NCBI RefSeq assembly: GCF_021602025.1
Contig: NZ_BQHW01000001.1
Location: forward strand, 124,001-188,000
Reading direction: 5' to 3'
DNA from: Pseudomonas ceruminis
Lineage (GTDB): Bacteria; Pseudomonadota; Gammaproteobacteria; Pseudomonadales; Pseudomonadaceae
DNA: 64,000 nucleotides
The notes beneath the pieces are model-generated. The model was given only the letters and a program-made list of their open reading frames with translations, did no database searches and was not told the origin of the DNA. Below are positions 47,608 to 56,363 of the stretch, piece by piece (within the stretch, counting starts at the first letter, position 1; each line of letters opens with the position of its first letter). Made by a program: the position numbers and the translations under genes.

Positions 47608-48942
47608 TCAACTGCCAATCTCCACCGCGAGCGGCAACTCAAGGCGGGCCACAAACCCGCCCTGCGGATGATTCTCCAGCACCAGACTTCCGCCATGGCG
47701 CTCCGCCGCCTTGCGGGCAATCGCCAGCCCCAGGCCATGCCCCGGCGCCTCCTGACCCGGCGCGCGGAAGAACGGCTCCCCCAATTGCGCCAGATGCTCC
47801 GCTGATACCCCCGGCCCATGGTCACGCACACTGATGACGATGCGTGCCTGTTCGCGCTCGGCACTTATCTCGATCGGCTGCCCCACAGGGTTGAAACGCA
47901 GGGCATTGCGCAGCAGGTTGTCCACGGCGCGCTCGATCAAGGTCGGCCAGCCTTGCAAGGTCAAGCCTGGTTGCGCTTCAAGCCGTAGCTCCTGCTCCGG
48001 CGCACTGAGCAGTGCATCTTTACGCACGCTGCCGAGCAAGGCGTTGAGGTCGACCGGCTCGGCATGGGCTTGTTCGGCATCGACCCGGGCCAAGGTGAGA
48101 ATCTCGCTGATCAAGTCTTCCAGGCGGTCGCACTCGCGGGTCAGGCGTGGCCACAAGGCCTGGCGCTGTGCCGGTTCGGCACGTTCGGCCAGGGCCAGGG
48201 CAATGCGCAGGCGGGCGAGGGGGGAACGTAGCTCGTGGGAAACGTCGCGCAGCAACTGGCGCTGGCTGCCGATCAAGCTCTGCAGGCGGGCACCCATCTT
48301 GTTGAAATCTTTGGCCAGTACACCAAACTCGTCGCGCCGTGCCGCCAGGCGGGCGAGGCTGTTCTGCTGGTAACTGGCCTGGCCCAGGTCATGCACCGCA
48401 CCGCGCAGGCGGCTGAGGGGGCGGGTGATGGACAGTGTCACCAGCAGGCTGAACAGGGTCAACACCACCAAGGCTATACCCAGGGCGCTCAATGGCCAGA
48501 GCAGGCTCTCGCGATGCCAGGCATCCAGTTCCGGGTGAGGAATGCGGTAGATCAGCAGGTAGGTCTCGCCAGTGTCTGGGCTGGTGTATTCCTCGGTCAG
48601 GCGGCGCCAAGGCAGGCGACGCTCGTCATTGTGCTGACGTGCCTCGAACGCGGCGGCGCGACGTGGGAAGGTGCCAGGTACCACGGCATCACCACTGTCA
48701 TCGAGCACTTGTACGTCGATCTTGAAGCGCTGCTTGCGTCGCTCGAGAAAGTTCTGCGCCGATTCCAGACCTTCCTGCTCATAGTGCTTGGCCCAATGGC
48801 TGGCCAGGGTATTCAAGCCAGGGTGGCGGCTGAGGATCCAGGCGTCCTGGTTGAGCATGTGGCCCAACAGGATCGATAAGCCAGCGACCAGGGTGATAGC
48901 CAGCCAGAAGCTGGCCAGGATGCGCCAGAACAGAGAACGCAA
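47608..48942 (-). CDS. sensor histidine kinase (CpxA/RstB-like)
   Basis: A 444-residue kinase. Two membrane helices (about residues 8-28 and 150-175) flank a periplasmic sensor, followed by HAMP. The phospho-accepting His is in DVSHELRSPLARLR; ATP-binding motifs are NLLRNALRFNP, VRDHGPGVS and GHGLGLAIARKAAERHGG. The longest frame (48996) would begin inside a terminator stem. TTG 48942 has AGGAGG 5 nt upstream and gives MRSLFWRILASFWLAITL, the usual first helix. It phosphorylates the regulator at 49611; a Spy/CpxP-like gene separates them. Confidence 0.88.
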   Translation of the reverse strand: MRSLFWRILASFWLAITLVAGLSILLGHMLNQDAWILSRHPGLNTLASHWAKHYEQEGLESAQNFLERRKQRFKIDVQVLDDSGDAVVPGTFPRRAAAFEARQHNDERRLPWRRLTEEYTSPDTGETYLLIYRIPHPELDAWHRESLLWPLSALGIALVVLTLFSLLVTLSITRPLSRLRGAVHDLGQASYQQNSLARLAARRDEFGVLAKDFNKMGARLQSLIGSQRQLLRDVSHELRSPLARLRIALALAERAEPAQRQALWPRLTRECDRLEDLISEILTLARVDAEQAHAEPVDLNALLGSVRKDALLSAPEQELRLEAQPGLTLQGWPTLIERAVDNLLRNALRFNPVGQPIEISAEREQARIVISVRDHGPGVSAEHLAQLGEPFFRAPGQEAPGHGLGLAIARKAAERHGGSLVLENHPQGGFVARLELPLAVEIGS

Positions 48943-48961
48943 GAGCACCTCCTGTAAACGG

Positions 48962-48994
48962 GAAAAGCCCGGCCCGCTTGGGGGCGGGCCGGGC
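48962..48994 (-). terminator. terminator between spy-like and kinase genes
   Basis: A perfect 11-bp GC stem (arms 48967-48977 and 48984-48994) followed on the minus strand by TTTT. It lies just after the spy-like gene and before the kinase, so it may attenuate kinase expression. Confidence 0.75.
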
Positions 48995-49008
48995 ATCGGG
49001 GGGACAGC

Positions 49009-49425
49009 TTACTGGGCCTTGCCGGCTTTTTCAGCTTTCCAGGCCTGGAATTCCTTCCATTCAGCCTTGCGTGCTTCACGTTCCTTCTGCAGCTCGTCGA
49101 ACTTCTTCTGCTGATCAGGCTTGAGCAGCGCGCGGACTTGGCTGTCGGTCTTCTCGTGACTGGCCTTGAGTTCGTCCTTCATGGCCTTCTGGTCGGCGGC
49201 TGGCAGCTTGGCCAGGTAGCGCTCAGTGATGTCGCGGCGGTTCTTCATCTGCTCGCCCATCAGCTTGCCGATCTGCTGGCGCTGGTCGCGACTCAGGTCC
49301 AGTTGGGCGAAAGGCGCGTCACCGCGATGATGCGGGCCGTCGTGGCGCGGGCCGCCTTCAGGCATGGCCATGGCCACGGTCGGCAGGGCGGCGGCGAACA
49401 TCAGGGCGATAAGGGTCTTGCGCAT
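49009..49425 (-). CDS. Spy/CpxP-family periplasmic protein
   Basis: A 138-residue protein with a signal peptide (MRKTLIALMFAAALPTVAMA), a His-rich N-terminus (RHDGPHHRGD) and a helical LTxxQ-type domain (LDLSRDQRQQIGKLMGEQ; LLKPDQQKKFDELQKE). Spy and CpxP are ATP-independent periplasmic chaperones or modulators of the Cpx sensor. The position between regulator and kinase genes suggests a feedback partner of this sensor. The His cluster could bind metal. A terminator follows the stop. Confidence 0.88.
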   Translation of the reverse strand: MRKTLIALMFAAALPTVAMAMPEGGPRHDGPHHRGDAPFAQLDLSRDQRQQIGKLMGEQMKNRRDITERYLAKLPAADQKAMKDELKASHEKTDSQVRALLKPDQQKKFDELQKEREARKAEWKEFQAWKAEKAGKAQ

Positions 49426-49538
49426 GGTGTCTCTCCTTTCAAAGGCCGGTGGTTACCGGATGAGCTCAGTCTAGGGAGATCAAGGTCAAGCGCAGTCAGG
49501 AGAGGGTAAAGGCTGGGTAAAGAAGCGGCCTCAGTGTG

Positions 49539-49602
49539 TAAGCGGCAAGTGGCAAGAATGGGGCGTGCGGTGGCTTTTCTTGCCGCTTGAAGCTTGCAGC
49601 TG
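49539..49602. repeat. interspersed inverted repeat, second copy
   Basis: AAGCGGCAAG...GGCAAGA and TCTTGCCGCTTGAAGCTTGC form an inverted pair related to the copy at 46832-46923. It lies between the response regulator and the Spy-like gene. Confidence 0.55.
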
Positions 49603-49610
49603 GCCGGTGA

Positions 49611-50288
49611 TTACAGGCTGTAGTAATAGCCGCGGCTGCGCAGCGCGACGATACGCGGGCGCCCGTCTGCATGCGGGCCGATCTTCTTGCGCAGGTTGCT
49701 GACGTGCATGTCCAGGCTGCGGTCGTAAAGGGTGAGCTTGCGGCCCAGGCCGATCTGCGCCAGTTCCTGTTTGTCCAGCGGATCGCCTGGCTGGCGCAGC
49801 AGTGCCTCGAGGATGCGGCTTTCGGACAGGGTAAGGCTCATCTCGCGGCCGTCGATGCTCACCACACCACGTACCGGGCTGAAGGCCAGGTCGCCGATCT
49901 CGACCTGAGTGGTGGCGGCGGTGGGATGGCTGCGACGCAGCACGGCGCGCAGGCGCGCAGTGAGTTCACGCGGGTCGCAGGGCTTGGCCAGGTAATCGTC
50001 AGCGCCCAGTTCCAGGCCCAGAATACGGTCCAGGGGTTCGCCACGTGCCGACAGCATCAGCACCGGCAGCTCGGCATGCTCGCTGCGCAGTTGCTTGAGC
50101 AGTTCCAGGCCGCTGCCATCGGGCAGCATCACGTCGAGCACCACGGCTGCGGGTGCATGTTCGGCCAACGCCTGGCGCGCGCTCTGGCCATCATGGCAGG
50201 CGCGGACGGTAAAACCTTCCTGGGTCAGCCAGCTGCCGAGCAGCTCGCAGAGTTCCTGGTCATCATCAATCAGTAACAGCTCGCTCAT
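49611..50288 (-). CDS. OmpR-family response regulator (CpxR-like)
   Basis: A 225-residue regulator. The receiver has the acidic patch LIDDDQE, the phospho-acceptor Asp52 in VVLDVMLPDG, and the conserved Lys in DDYLAKPCDPRE. The OmpR winged helix has LTLSESRILEALLRQPGDPLDKQEL and RSLDMHVSNLRKKIG...LRSRGYYY. It likely controls the downstream Spy-like gene and envelope targets. Gene order on the minus strand is regulator, Spy-like, kinase. Confidence 0.93.
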   Translation of the reverse strand: MSELLLIDDDQELCELLGSWLTQEGFTVRACHDGQSARQALAEHAPAAVVLDVMLPDGSGLELLKQLRSEHAELPVLMLSARGEPLDRILGLELGADDYLAKPCDPRELTARLRAVLRRSHPTAATTQVEIGDLAFSPVRGVVSIDGREMSLTLSESRILEALLRQPGDPLDKQELAQIGLGRKLTLYDRSLDMHVSNLRKKIGPHADGRPRIVALRSRGYYYSL

Positions 50289-50366
50289 GACTCACTCAAT
50301 TCAAATCGACGGCGTCTGACGCGCCTGCCAGTGGCAAAGATACCGCAGACGCCGCCAATTTATCGA

Positions 50367-50666
50367 TCAGGGCAAGACTTGCTTGAATGGCTTGACGATG
50401 ACGTTGTCGTACACGCCCGCGGCAATGTACGGATCGGCATCGGCCCAGGCCTGGGCGGCGGCCAGGGAATCGAACTCGGCCACGATCAGGCTGCCACTGA
50501 AACCGGCTGCACCTGGGTCGTTGCTGTCGATGGCCGGGTGCGGGCCAGCCAGCACCACACGGCCTTCGGTCTTGAGCTGCTGCAGGCGTTCGATGTGCGC
50601 CGGGCGCGCGGCCAGGCGTTTTTCCAGGGAATCTGCGACGTCGCTGGCGATGATGGCGTAGAGCAT
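50367..50666 (-). CDS. YciI-family protein
   Basis: A 99-residue YciI/DUF (ferredoxin-like alpha-beta) protein: [31 protein letters not shown] with the conserved His, and later [23 protein letters not shown]. Family members resemble dehydrochlorinases or muconolactone isomerases; the real role is unknown. AAGGA lies 5 nt before ATG 50666. It starts 1 bp after the stop of yciB, so the pair is an operon. Confidence 0.92.
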   Translation of the reverse strand: MLYAIIASDVADSLEKRLAARPAHIERLQQLKTEGRVVLAGPHPAIDSNDPGAAGFSGSLIVAEFDSLAAAQAWADADPYIAAGVYDNVIVKPFKQVLP

Positions 50667-50667
50667 G

Positions 50668-51261
50668 TCAATCCTTGGGTTTGGAGGTGGAGGGGTCGTC
50701 ATGCAGGTGGCGCGACAGGTATACACCCTGCGCCACCAGGAAGAGCACGGTCATGCCCAGGCTGCCGAATACCTTGAAGTCGACCCAGAACGCCTGGAAG
50801 GTGAACGCGACGAACAGGTTGGCCGCGCCACAGAACAGGAAAAACGCGATCCAGGCCAGGTTCAGGCGGGTCCAGATGGCATCGGGCAGCGTCAGGGCGT
50901 GGCCCATGATGCGTTTGATCAGTACCCGGTCACCGATGAAGTGGCTGCCGGCAAAGCCCAGGGCGAACAACCAGTTGACCACCGGCGCCTTCCACTTGAG
51001 GAAGGTTTCGCTGTGGAAGGTCAGGGTCAGGCCGCCGAATACCAGGCATGCGACCAGGGTCAGCCACTGCCCTTTCTCCAGCTTGCGCTGGCGCAGGAAC
51101 AGCGCGCCATACACCACCAGCGAGCTGATGATCAGCATCGCCGTGGCGCTGTAGATGCCGCCGAATTCGAAGCTGTGGCCGGCGACTTCCAGGGGGCGCG
51201 GGTCAAGCTTGTAGACGATGAAGAACAGCAGCAGCGGGATGAAATCGATGAATTGTTTCAC
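50668..51261 (-). CDS. yciB: inner-membrane septation protein A (YciB)
   Basis: A 197-residue protein with five or six membrane helices and the family start [20 protein letters not shown]. YciB is an inner-membrane protein linked to septation and envelope integrity. The GTG at 51261 starts the conserved sequence; the upstream open part is not conserved. It is followed by the YciI gene and is divergent from the RNase AM gene. Confidence 0.93.
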   Translation of the reverse strand: MKQFIDFIPLLLFFIVYKLDPRPLEVAGHSFEFGGIYSATAMLIISSLVVYGALFLRQRKLEKGQWLTLVACLVFGGLTLTFHSETFLKWKAPVVNWLFALGFAGSHFIGDRVLIKRIMGHALTLPDAIWTRLNLAWIAFFLFCGAANLFVAFTFQAFWVDFKVFGSLGMTVLFLVAQGVYLSRHLHDDPSTSKPKD

Positions 51262-51328
51262 AATGGCAGCCAGAATCGGGATGTGACGGCATAATAACAA
51301 ACATCGATTCCAGCGGTAGCGCTCCTCC

Positions 51329-52189
51329 ATGAATGTTGATCTGCACTGTCACAGCACGGCCTCCGATGGCGCCCTGTCGCCTGCGGTCCTGGTCGCCCGG
51401 GCCCATGAGCACGGGGTGCAGACGCTGGCACTGACCGACCATGACACCCTCGAAGGCCTCCCCGAGGCCCGCCAGGCCTGCGCCGAGCGCGGCATGCGCT
51501 GGGTCAGCGGGGTAGAGCTGTCGTGCACCTGGGGTGGCGCAACCATTCATATCCTGGGCTATGACTTCCCACTCGAGGCGCCGCCGCTGCTTGACGCGAT
51601 CGAGTCCCTGCACCGTGGCCGCTGGCTGCGTGCCGAGGAAATCGACAAACGGCTGGCGGCCAAGGGCATGCCTGGCGCTCTGGACGGGGCCCGTGCCGTG
51701 CAGCAGGAACTGGGCGACAGCGGCAATGCCCCGGCGCGGCCGCACTTTGCCGAGTACCTGGTGCGCGCAGGGCACGTCAAGGACCGTGGTGAGGCGTTTC
51801 GCAAGTGGCTGGGCGCGGGCAAGCTGGGCGATGTGAAGTTGCACTGGCCCACGCTCGAGGAAACCGTTGCCACCTTGCGACAGTCCAACGCCTGGGTGAG
51901 CCTGGCGCACCCCATGCACTACGATCTGACCCGCAGCAAGCGCAGAAGGCTGATTGCCGACTATATTCAGGCAGGCGGGCAGGCGCTTGAGGTGGTCAAT
52001 GGGATGATGCCGGCCGAGCAGGTGGGTACGATGTCCATCCTCACCCGTGAGTTTGGTCTGCTGGCAAGCGCTGGCAGCGATTTCCACGGCCCCGGCACCT
52101 GGGGCGAGATCGGTGCCTACCGGCCATTGCCCGAGGACCTGCCACCCCTGTGGCGGCGATTCAGCCATGAACAGCCTATGGCGATATGA
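51329..52189 (+). CDS. rnm: 5'-3' exoribonuclease RNase AM (PHP domain)
   Basis: A 286-residue PHP-domain enzyme. The metal-binding motifs are [13 protein letters not shown] near residue 4, LTDHDT near 36, [18 protein letters not shown] near 192 and AGSDFHGPG near 250. RNase AM (YciV/TrpH) releases 5' nucleotides and matures the 5' ends of rRNAs. The next gene starts 13 bp after its stop, which begins a run of co-directional genes to scpB. Confidence 0.9.
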   Translation: MNVDLHCHSTASDGALSPAVLVARAHEHGVQTLALTDHDTLEGLPEARQACAERGMRWVSGVELSCTWGGATIHILGYDFPLEAPPLLDAIESLHRGRWLRAEEIDKRLAAKGMPGALDGARAVQQELGDSGNAPARPHFAEYLVRAGHVKDRGEAFRKWLGAGKLGDVKLHWPTLEETVATLRQSNAWVSLAHPMHYDLTRSKRRRLIADYIQAGGQALEVVNGMMPAEQVGTMSILTREFGLLASAGSDFHGPGTWGEIGAYRPLPEDLPPLWRRFSHEQPMAI

Positions 52190-52202
52190 ACAGGACGATT
52201 TC

Positions 52203-52832
52203 GTGAGCCAATTTTTCCAGATACACCCGGAGAATCCGCAACCGCGGCTGATCCGCCAGGCCGTGGAGATCATCCGCAAGGGCGGCGTGGTGGTCTACCC
52301 GACCGACTCGGCCTACGCCCTGGGTTGCCAGATAGGCGACAAGGCGGCGATAGAGCGGGTGCGGCGGCTGCGCGGGTTGGACAAGACCCACAATTTCACA
52401 CTGATGTGTTGCGACATGTCGCAACTGGGCCTGTACGCCAAAGTCGACACCGGGACCTTCCGCCTGCTCAAGGCTCATGTGCCCGGGCCGTATACCTTCA
52501 TTCTCAACGGCACCCGCGAGGTGCCGCGCTTGTTGCTGCATGAAAAGCGCCGCACCATCGGCCTGCGCGTGCCCGACCACGCCATTACCTTGGCGCTACT
52601 GGCCGAGCTTGGCGAACCGCTGATGAGCGTCAGCCTGATCCTGCCCGGTGACACCGAGCCAATGACTGACCCCTACGAAATCCGCGAGCGCCTGGAGCAC
52701 CATGTCGATCTGGTCATCGATGGCGGTTTCGGCGACCTCAAGGCCTCGACCATCATTGACCTGTCTGGCGACGAACCTGAACTGATCCGCGAAGGATGTG
52801 GCGATCCCAAGCCTTTCCTGGTCAGCGCGTGA
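52203..52832 (+). CDS. L-threonylcarbamoyladenylate synthase-like protein (Sua5/YciO)
   Basis: A 209-residue YrdC/Sua5-fold protein: RQAVEIIRKGGVVVYPTDSAYALGC at the N-terminal half and VPGPYTFILNGTREVPRL near residue 95. The YciO branch is paralogous to TsaC, and its reaction may be a side one. GTG 52203 has AGGA 7 nt upstream; the open frame before it overlaps rnm. Its TGA overlaps the GTG start of scpA (52829). Confidence 0.92.
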   Translation: MSQFFQIHPENPQPRLIRQAVEIIRKGGVVVYPTDSAYALGCQIGDKAAIERVRRLRGLDKTHNFTLMCCDMSQLGLYAKVDTGTFRLLKAHVPGPYTFILNGTREVPRLLLHEKRRTIGLRVPDHAITLALLAELGEPLMSVSLILPGDTEPMTDPYEIRERLEHHVDLVIDGGFGDLKASTIIDLSGDEPELIREGCGDPKPFLVSA

Positions 52833-53683
52833 GCGAGGTGGAGGCGCCCGAGGCGCCGGCTGAAGAGGCCGACGCGCCCCAGCAGTTGCAGTTGGCCCTG
52901 GTCTACGGCGAAGCCCTGACGGAAATGCCGGTGGACCTGTATATCCCGCCGGATGCGCTGGAAGTCATCCTCGAAGCCTTCGAGGGGCCGCTTGACCTGC
53001 TCCTGTACCTGATCCGCAAGCAGAACATCGACATCCTCGACATACCCGTGGCCGAAATCACGCGCCAGTACATGGGCTATGTCGAGCTGATGAAGAGCGT
53101 GCGCCTGGAGCTCGCCGCCGAGTACCTGGTGATGGCCGCCATGCTGGCCGAGATCAAGTCGCGGATGTTGTTGCCACGCTCGGCCGAGATCGAGGAAGAG
53201 GAGGGTGACCCACGTGCTGAACTGATTCGCCGCCTGCAGGAGTACGAGCGCTTCAAGGCGGCCGCCGAGGGCCTGGACACGCTGCCGCGGGTTGGCCGCG
53301 AGGTTGTCGTGCCGCGCCTTGAAGCGCCGCAGGCCAAGGTGCGCAAGCTGTTGCCCCAGGTCAGCCTGGAGGAGCTGCTGGTGTCCATGGCAGAGGTCAT
53401 GCGCCGCAACGACCTGTTCGAAAGCCACCAGATCACCCGTGAGACCTTGTCGACCCGCGAGCGCATGAGCGAGGTGCTGGAGCGCCTCAAGGGGGGCGGC
53501 TTCGTGCCCTTCGTCGAGCTGTTCACTGCCGAGGAGGGCAAGCTGGGCGTGGTGGTGACCTTCATGGCGATTCTTGAGCTGGTGAAGGAATCGCTGATCG
53601 AACTGGTGCAGAATGAGCCTTTCGCCGTGATCCATGTCCGGGTCCGAGCCGAGCCTGTCGAAGAACCTGATGAACCTGAATGA
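52829..53683 (+). CDS. scpA: condensin subunit ScpA
   Basis: A 284-residue kleisin with the ScpA core ILEAFEGPLDLLLYLIRKQNIDILDIPVAEITRQYMGYVELMK near residue 48. The C-terminal SMC-binding winged helix has VVTFMAILELVKESLIELVQNEPFAVIHVR. It bridges the heads of the SMC dimer in chromosome segregation. The GTG start overlaps the stop of the Sua5 gene (GTGA), which implies coupled translation. The N-terminal 40 residues are acidic and variable. Confidence 0.94.
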   Translation: MSEVEAPEAPAEEADAPQQLQLALVYGEALTEMPVDLYIPPDALEVILEAFEGPLDLLLYLIRKQNIDILDIPVAEITRQYMGYVELMKSVRLELAAEYLVMAAMLAEIKSRMLLPRSAEIEEEEGDPRAELIRRLQEYERFKAAAEGLDTLPRVGREVVVPRLEAPQAKVRKLLPQVSLEELLVSMAEVMRRNDLFESHQITRETLSTRERMSEVLERLKGGGFVPFVELFTAEEGKLGVVVTFMAILELVKESLIELVQNEPFAVIHVRVRAEPVEEPDEPE

Positions 53684-54449
53684 ACCCCGCGAACTGGCGT
53701 CGCTGATCGAGGCCTTTCTGCTTGCTAGCGGCAAGCCGCAATCGCTCGAGCGCTTGTACGAGCTTTTCGAAGAGGCCGAGCGGCCCGAACCCAAGGTTTT
53801 CAAGAAAGCCCTCGAGGTCCTTGGCAAGTCTTGCACAGGCCGTGCCTTCGAGCTCAAGGAGGTAGCCAGCGGCTACCGCCTGCAGATCCGAGAAGCGTAT
53901 GCACCCTGGGTGGGCCGGCTGTGGGAGGAGCGCCCGCAGCGTTATTCCCGAGCGTTGCTCGAAACCATGTCGTTGATCGCCTACCGCCAGCCGATCACCC
54001 GTGGCGAGATCGAAGATGTAAGGGGCGTGGCGGTCAACAGCAACATCATCAAGACGTTGATGGAGCGCGAGTGGATTCGCATCGTCGGCTATCGCGAGGT
54101 GCCGGGGCGGCCGGCAATGTTCGCCACGACCAAGGCATTTCTCGATCACTTCAACCTCAGGAGCCTGGACGAGCTGCCGGCATTGGCCGAGTTGCGTGAA
54201 ATGGAGCCCGAACCTGTGCTCGACCCGGATGATGCACCGGTGCCGGCGCATCTGCAGGCGTTGGCCGATGCCAGCCTGGGTGAGGATGACGAGGTTGCCG
54301 AGCCGAAGGAAGAAACCAGCTTCCGTAGCTTGCTGGTTGAGCTCGATGCCATGGAAGAGGGGTTGAAGACCGACTTTGACGATCTGCGTGAAGCAGAGGC
54401 GGCAGAGCCTGATGGCTCGCTTCAGGCAGAAGACAAAGGGCAGCCCTGA
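53670..54449 (+). CDS. scpB: condensin subunit ScpB
   Basis: A 259-residue protein with the two ScpB winged helices (MNLNEPRELASLIEAFLLASGKPQSLERLYELF; ETMSLIAYRQPITRGEIEDVRGVAVNSNIIKTLMEREWI) and a long acidic tail. It dimerises on ScpA. The start at ATG 53670 overlaps the 3' end of scpA by 14 bp; ATG 53634 is possible but has no ribosome site. The acidic tail of about 90 residues is longer than in many ScpB proteins. Confidence 0.92.
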   Translation: MNLNEPRELASLIEAFLLASGKPQSLERLYELFEEAERPEPKVFKKALEVLGKSCTGRAFELKEVASGYRLQIREAYAPWVGRLWEERPQRYSRALLETMSLIAYRQPITRGEIEDVRGVAVNSNIIKTLMEREWIRIVGYREVPGRPAMFATTKAFLDHFNLRSLDELPALAELREMEPEPVLDPDDAPVPAHLQALADASLGEDDEVAEPKEETSFRSLLVELDAMEEGLKTDFDDLREAEAAEPDGSLQAEDKGQP

Positions 54450-54478
54450 GCCTTTGGCTCCCTTGAACGCTACGCCGT

Positions 54479-54511
54479 CCTTGTGGAAGCGGGGTTCCCT
54501 GCGAAGTGGCT
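54479..54511. repeat. degenerate REP-like element
   Basis: TTGTGGAAGCGGGGTTCCCT then GCGAAGTGGC resembles the REP core with several changes. It lies between scpB and rluB. Confidence 0.4.
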
Positions 54512-54673
54512 GGCACTGACTGCACAATCACCGCCGGGCAGAAAACCCGCCCCACTGCTGCAAAACCCTCTAGGCTGCAGTGCGTTCCCCCGCCGAACCG
54601 CGTATGATGCGCGGCCTTTTGGCGCGTTCGTCGCCAGAACCCTGTTTTCATTCCTACACCGGGAGGTGCCCAG

Positions 54674-55738
54674 ATGAGTGAGCAAGACCTGCAAGACACC
54701 GAATTCACCCCTCCATCCGGCGAAAAGCTGCAGAAAGTGCTGGCACGTATCGGCGTTGGTTCGCGCCGTGATGTCGAGGCCTGGATCAGCCAGGGCCGCA
54801 TCAAGGTCAATGGTGTGGAGGCCACCCTGGGTCAGCGCGTCGACCTGCATGACGCCATTGCCGTTGACGGCAAGCTGATCAAGCGTGAAGAAGCCGCCGA
54901 GGCCACCCGTCGGGTGATCATGTACAACAAGCCTGATGGCGAAATCTGCACCCGCGACGACCCGGAAGGCCGCCCAACCGTGTTTGACCGTCTGCCGCGC
55001 CCGAAGGAAGGCCGTTGGATCAACATTGGTCGCCTGGACATCAACACGACCGGCCTGCTGCTGTTCACCACCGACGGTGAGTTGGCCAATCGCCTGATGC
55101 ACCCGTCCTACGAGATGGACCGTGAGTACGCGGTACGTGTACGGGGTGAAGTGGACGACGAGATGATCGAACGCCTTAAGGCGGGCGTGATGCTCGAAGA
55201 CGGCCCCGCCAAGTTCACCGATATCCAGAAAGCACCGGGTGGTGAAGGCTTCAACCACTGGTACCACTGCGTGGTGATGGAAGGCCGCAACCGTGAAGTG
55301 CGTCGCCTGTGGGAGTCCCAGGGCATGGTGGTCAGCCGCCTCAAGCGCGTGCGCTTCGGCCCGGTGTTCCTCAATTCCGACCTGCCGATGGGCCGCTGGC
55401 GTGAAATGACCCAGGGTGAGATCGACATCCTGGCCGCTGAAGTGGGCCTGCAACCGGTCGCGCTGCCTACCCTCAACCTCAAGGCCAAGGACAAAATGGA
55501 GCGCATGCAGCGCAAGTCCACCCGGCCTATGGGGCGTAACGAGCGCGTGCGCAACCTGCGCCCAGCCCATGAAGCCGGCACGGCCGAGCGCCCTGCGCGC
55601 CAGCCGCGTGAAGAAGCGCCGCGTAAGGGTAACCGCGGCAGCACGGTTGCCGAGCGCCCAAGCGAGATGCGCAAGCGCACCACCAAGCCGGACGCTGACA
55701 AGCCGGCAGGCCGTGGTCGCGGCAAGCCACGTGGCTGA
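54674..55738 (+). CDS. rluB: 23S rRNA pseudouridine synthase B
   Basis: A 354-residue enzyme with an S4 RNA-binding domain (KLQKVLARIGVGSRRDVEAWISQGRIKVNG), the RsuA-type catalytic motif IGRLDINTTGLLLFT with its Asp, and MEGRNREVRRLWESQG. It makes pseudouridine at position 2605 of 23S rRNA. The basic C-terminal tail of about 90 residues (MGRNERVRNLR...PAGRGRGKPRG) probably binds RNA. GGGAGGTGCCC lies before the ATG. It is closed by a strong terminator. Confidence 0.94.
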   Translation: MSEQDLQDTEFTPPSGEKLQKVLARIGVGSRRDVEAWISQGRIKVNGVEATLGQRVDLHDAIAVDGKLIKREEAAEATRRVIMYNKPDGEICTRDDPEGRPTVFDRLPRPKEGRWINIGRLDINTTGLLLFTTDGELANRLMHPSYEMDREYAVRVRGEVDDEMIERLKAGVMLEDGPAKFTDIQKAPGGEGFNHWYHCVVMEGRNREVRRLWESQGMVVSRLKRVRFGPVFLNSDLPMGRWREMTQGEIDILAAEVGLQPVALPTLNLKAKDKMERMQRKSTRPMGRNERVRNLRPAHEAGTAERPARQPREEAPRKGNRGSTVAERPSEMRKRTTKPDADKPAGRGRGKPRG

Positions 55739-55757
55739 TCTGCTCTGGCAGTCATGA

Positions 55758-55785
55758 AAGGCCAGCCTTCGGGCTGGTTTTTTTT
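55758..55785 (+). terminator. intrinsic terminator after rluB
   Basis: CCAGCC-TTCG-GGCTGG stem-loop followed by eight T residues. Confidence 0.9.
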
Positions 55786-56363
55786 CGCCTGCGCGAACCT
55801 GCAATACACAAGGTGTTGAACAAAAAAGAAATTTTCCGATGACTGGCAAGGTTTCAGACCGGTCTGTAAAGAAAATTATACGAATTTGCCCGATTTTCTG
55901 GGTCCACCTGAATTTCTGTAAACAGATCTTGCCGCGCCAGGGGTGCCAACGTCCCCGACCAGCCTCTCGCCCTATTGCCCAAACCCCCGCCCCAGGCTGT
56001 TATAGCAGCCATTGCCGTGTGCAGAAGCCCGTCCACAGAGCCGGGCTGACAGAACAACAAATGGAGGCGCCATGTACGCCGATCACTTCGCCTTTCAAGG
56101 CTTCCTACCACAGGACCGCTGCGTTTTTTCTGAGGAAATGACGCAACGCGTTGACGCCTGCGCGCTTGCAGGGGTATACAGTGCGCCGCGTTTTACCTGT
56201 GACTCTCTTGCGTACCGCGCACTCTTGCTCACACCAGGTTGATCCGCCCTGGCGGCAACCGTTTGCAAGAAACCCAAGGTAACCACCTTGCTCATTCCGC
56301 TGCGCCACGAGCGCGGTGGGTCCGATTCCGTCACAGATAAAAACAATGCAGGTGACTTCGTTC
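55786..56363 (+). promoter_or_regulatory. aroP: long leader region upstream of aroP
   Basis: A 578-bp AT-richer region with two TGTAAA half-sites (55865-55870 and 55917-55922). The first is followed after 6 bp by TATACG, close to TTTACA, so TGTAAA-N6-TTTACA-like. This is the shape of a TyrR/PhhR operator, and aromatic permeases are targets of such regulators. A possible 56-residue open frame (56072-56242) has GGAGG before it. No other structure is clear. Confidence 0.4.
56072..56242 (+). CDS. possible 56-residue small protein or leader peptide
   Basis: A frame starting MYADHFAFQGFLPQ has GGAGG 4 nt before its ATG and ends at 56242, 121 bp before aroP. Its composition is not strongly coding-like, but the ribosome site is good and the N-terminal residues include Y and three F. 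It could be a leader peptide that senses aromatic amino-acid supply, or a spurious frame. Confidence 0.3.
   Translation: MYADHFAFQGFLPQDRCVFSEEMTQRVDACALAGVYSAPRFTCDSLAYRALLLTPG

Noticed and set aside
48943-48996. Longer N-terminus for the sensor kinase (MPGPPPSGPGF...)
   Set aside because: These codons are the GC stem of the terminator after the spy-like gene; a proper ribosome site lies downstream before TTG 48942.
55846-55866. Sigma-54 promoter upstream of aroP (TGGCAAGGTTTCAG)
   Set aside because: The -24 part is partly matched but the required GC at -12 is missing.
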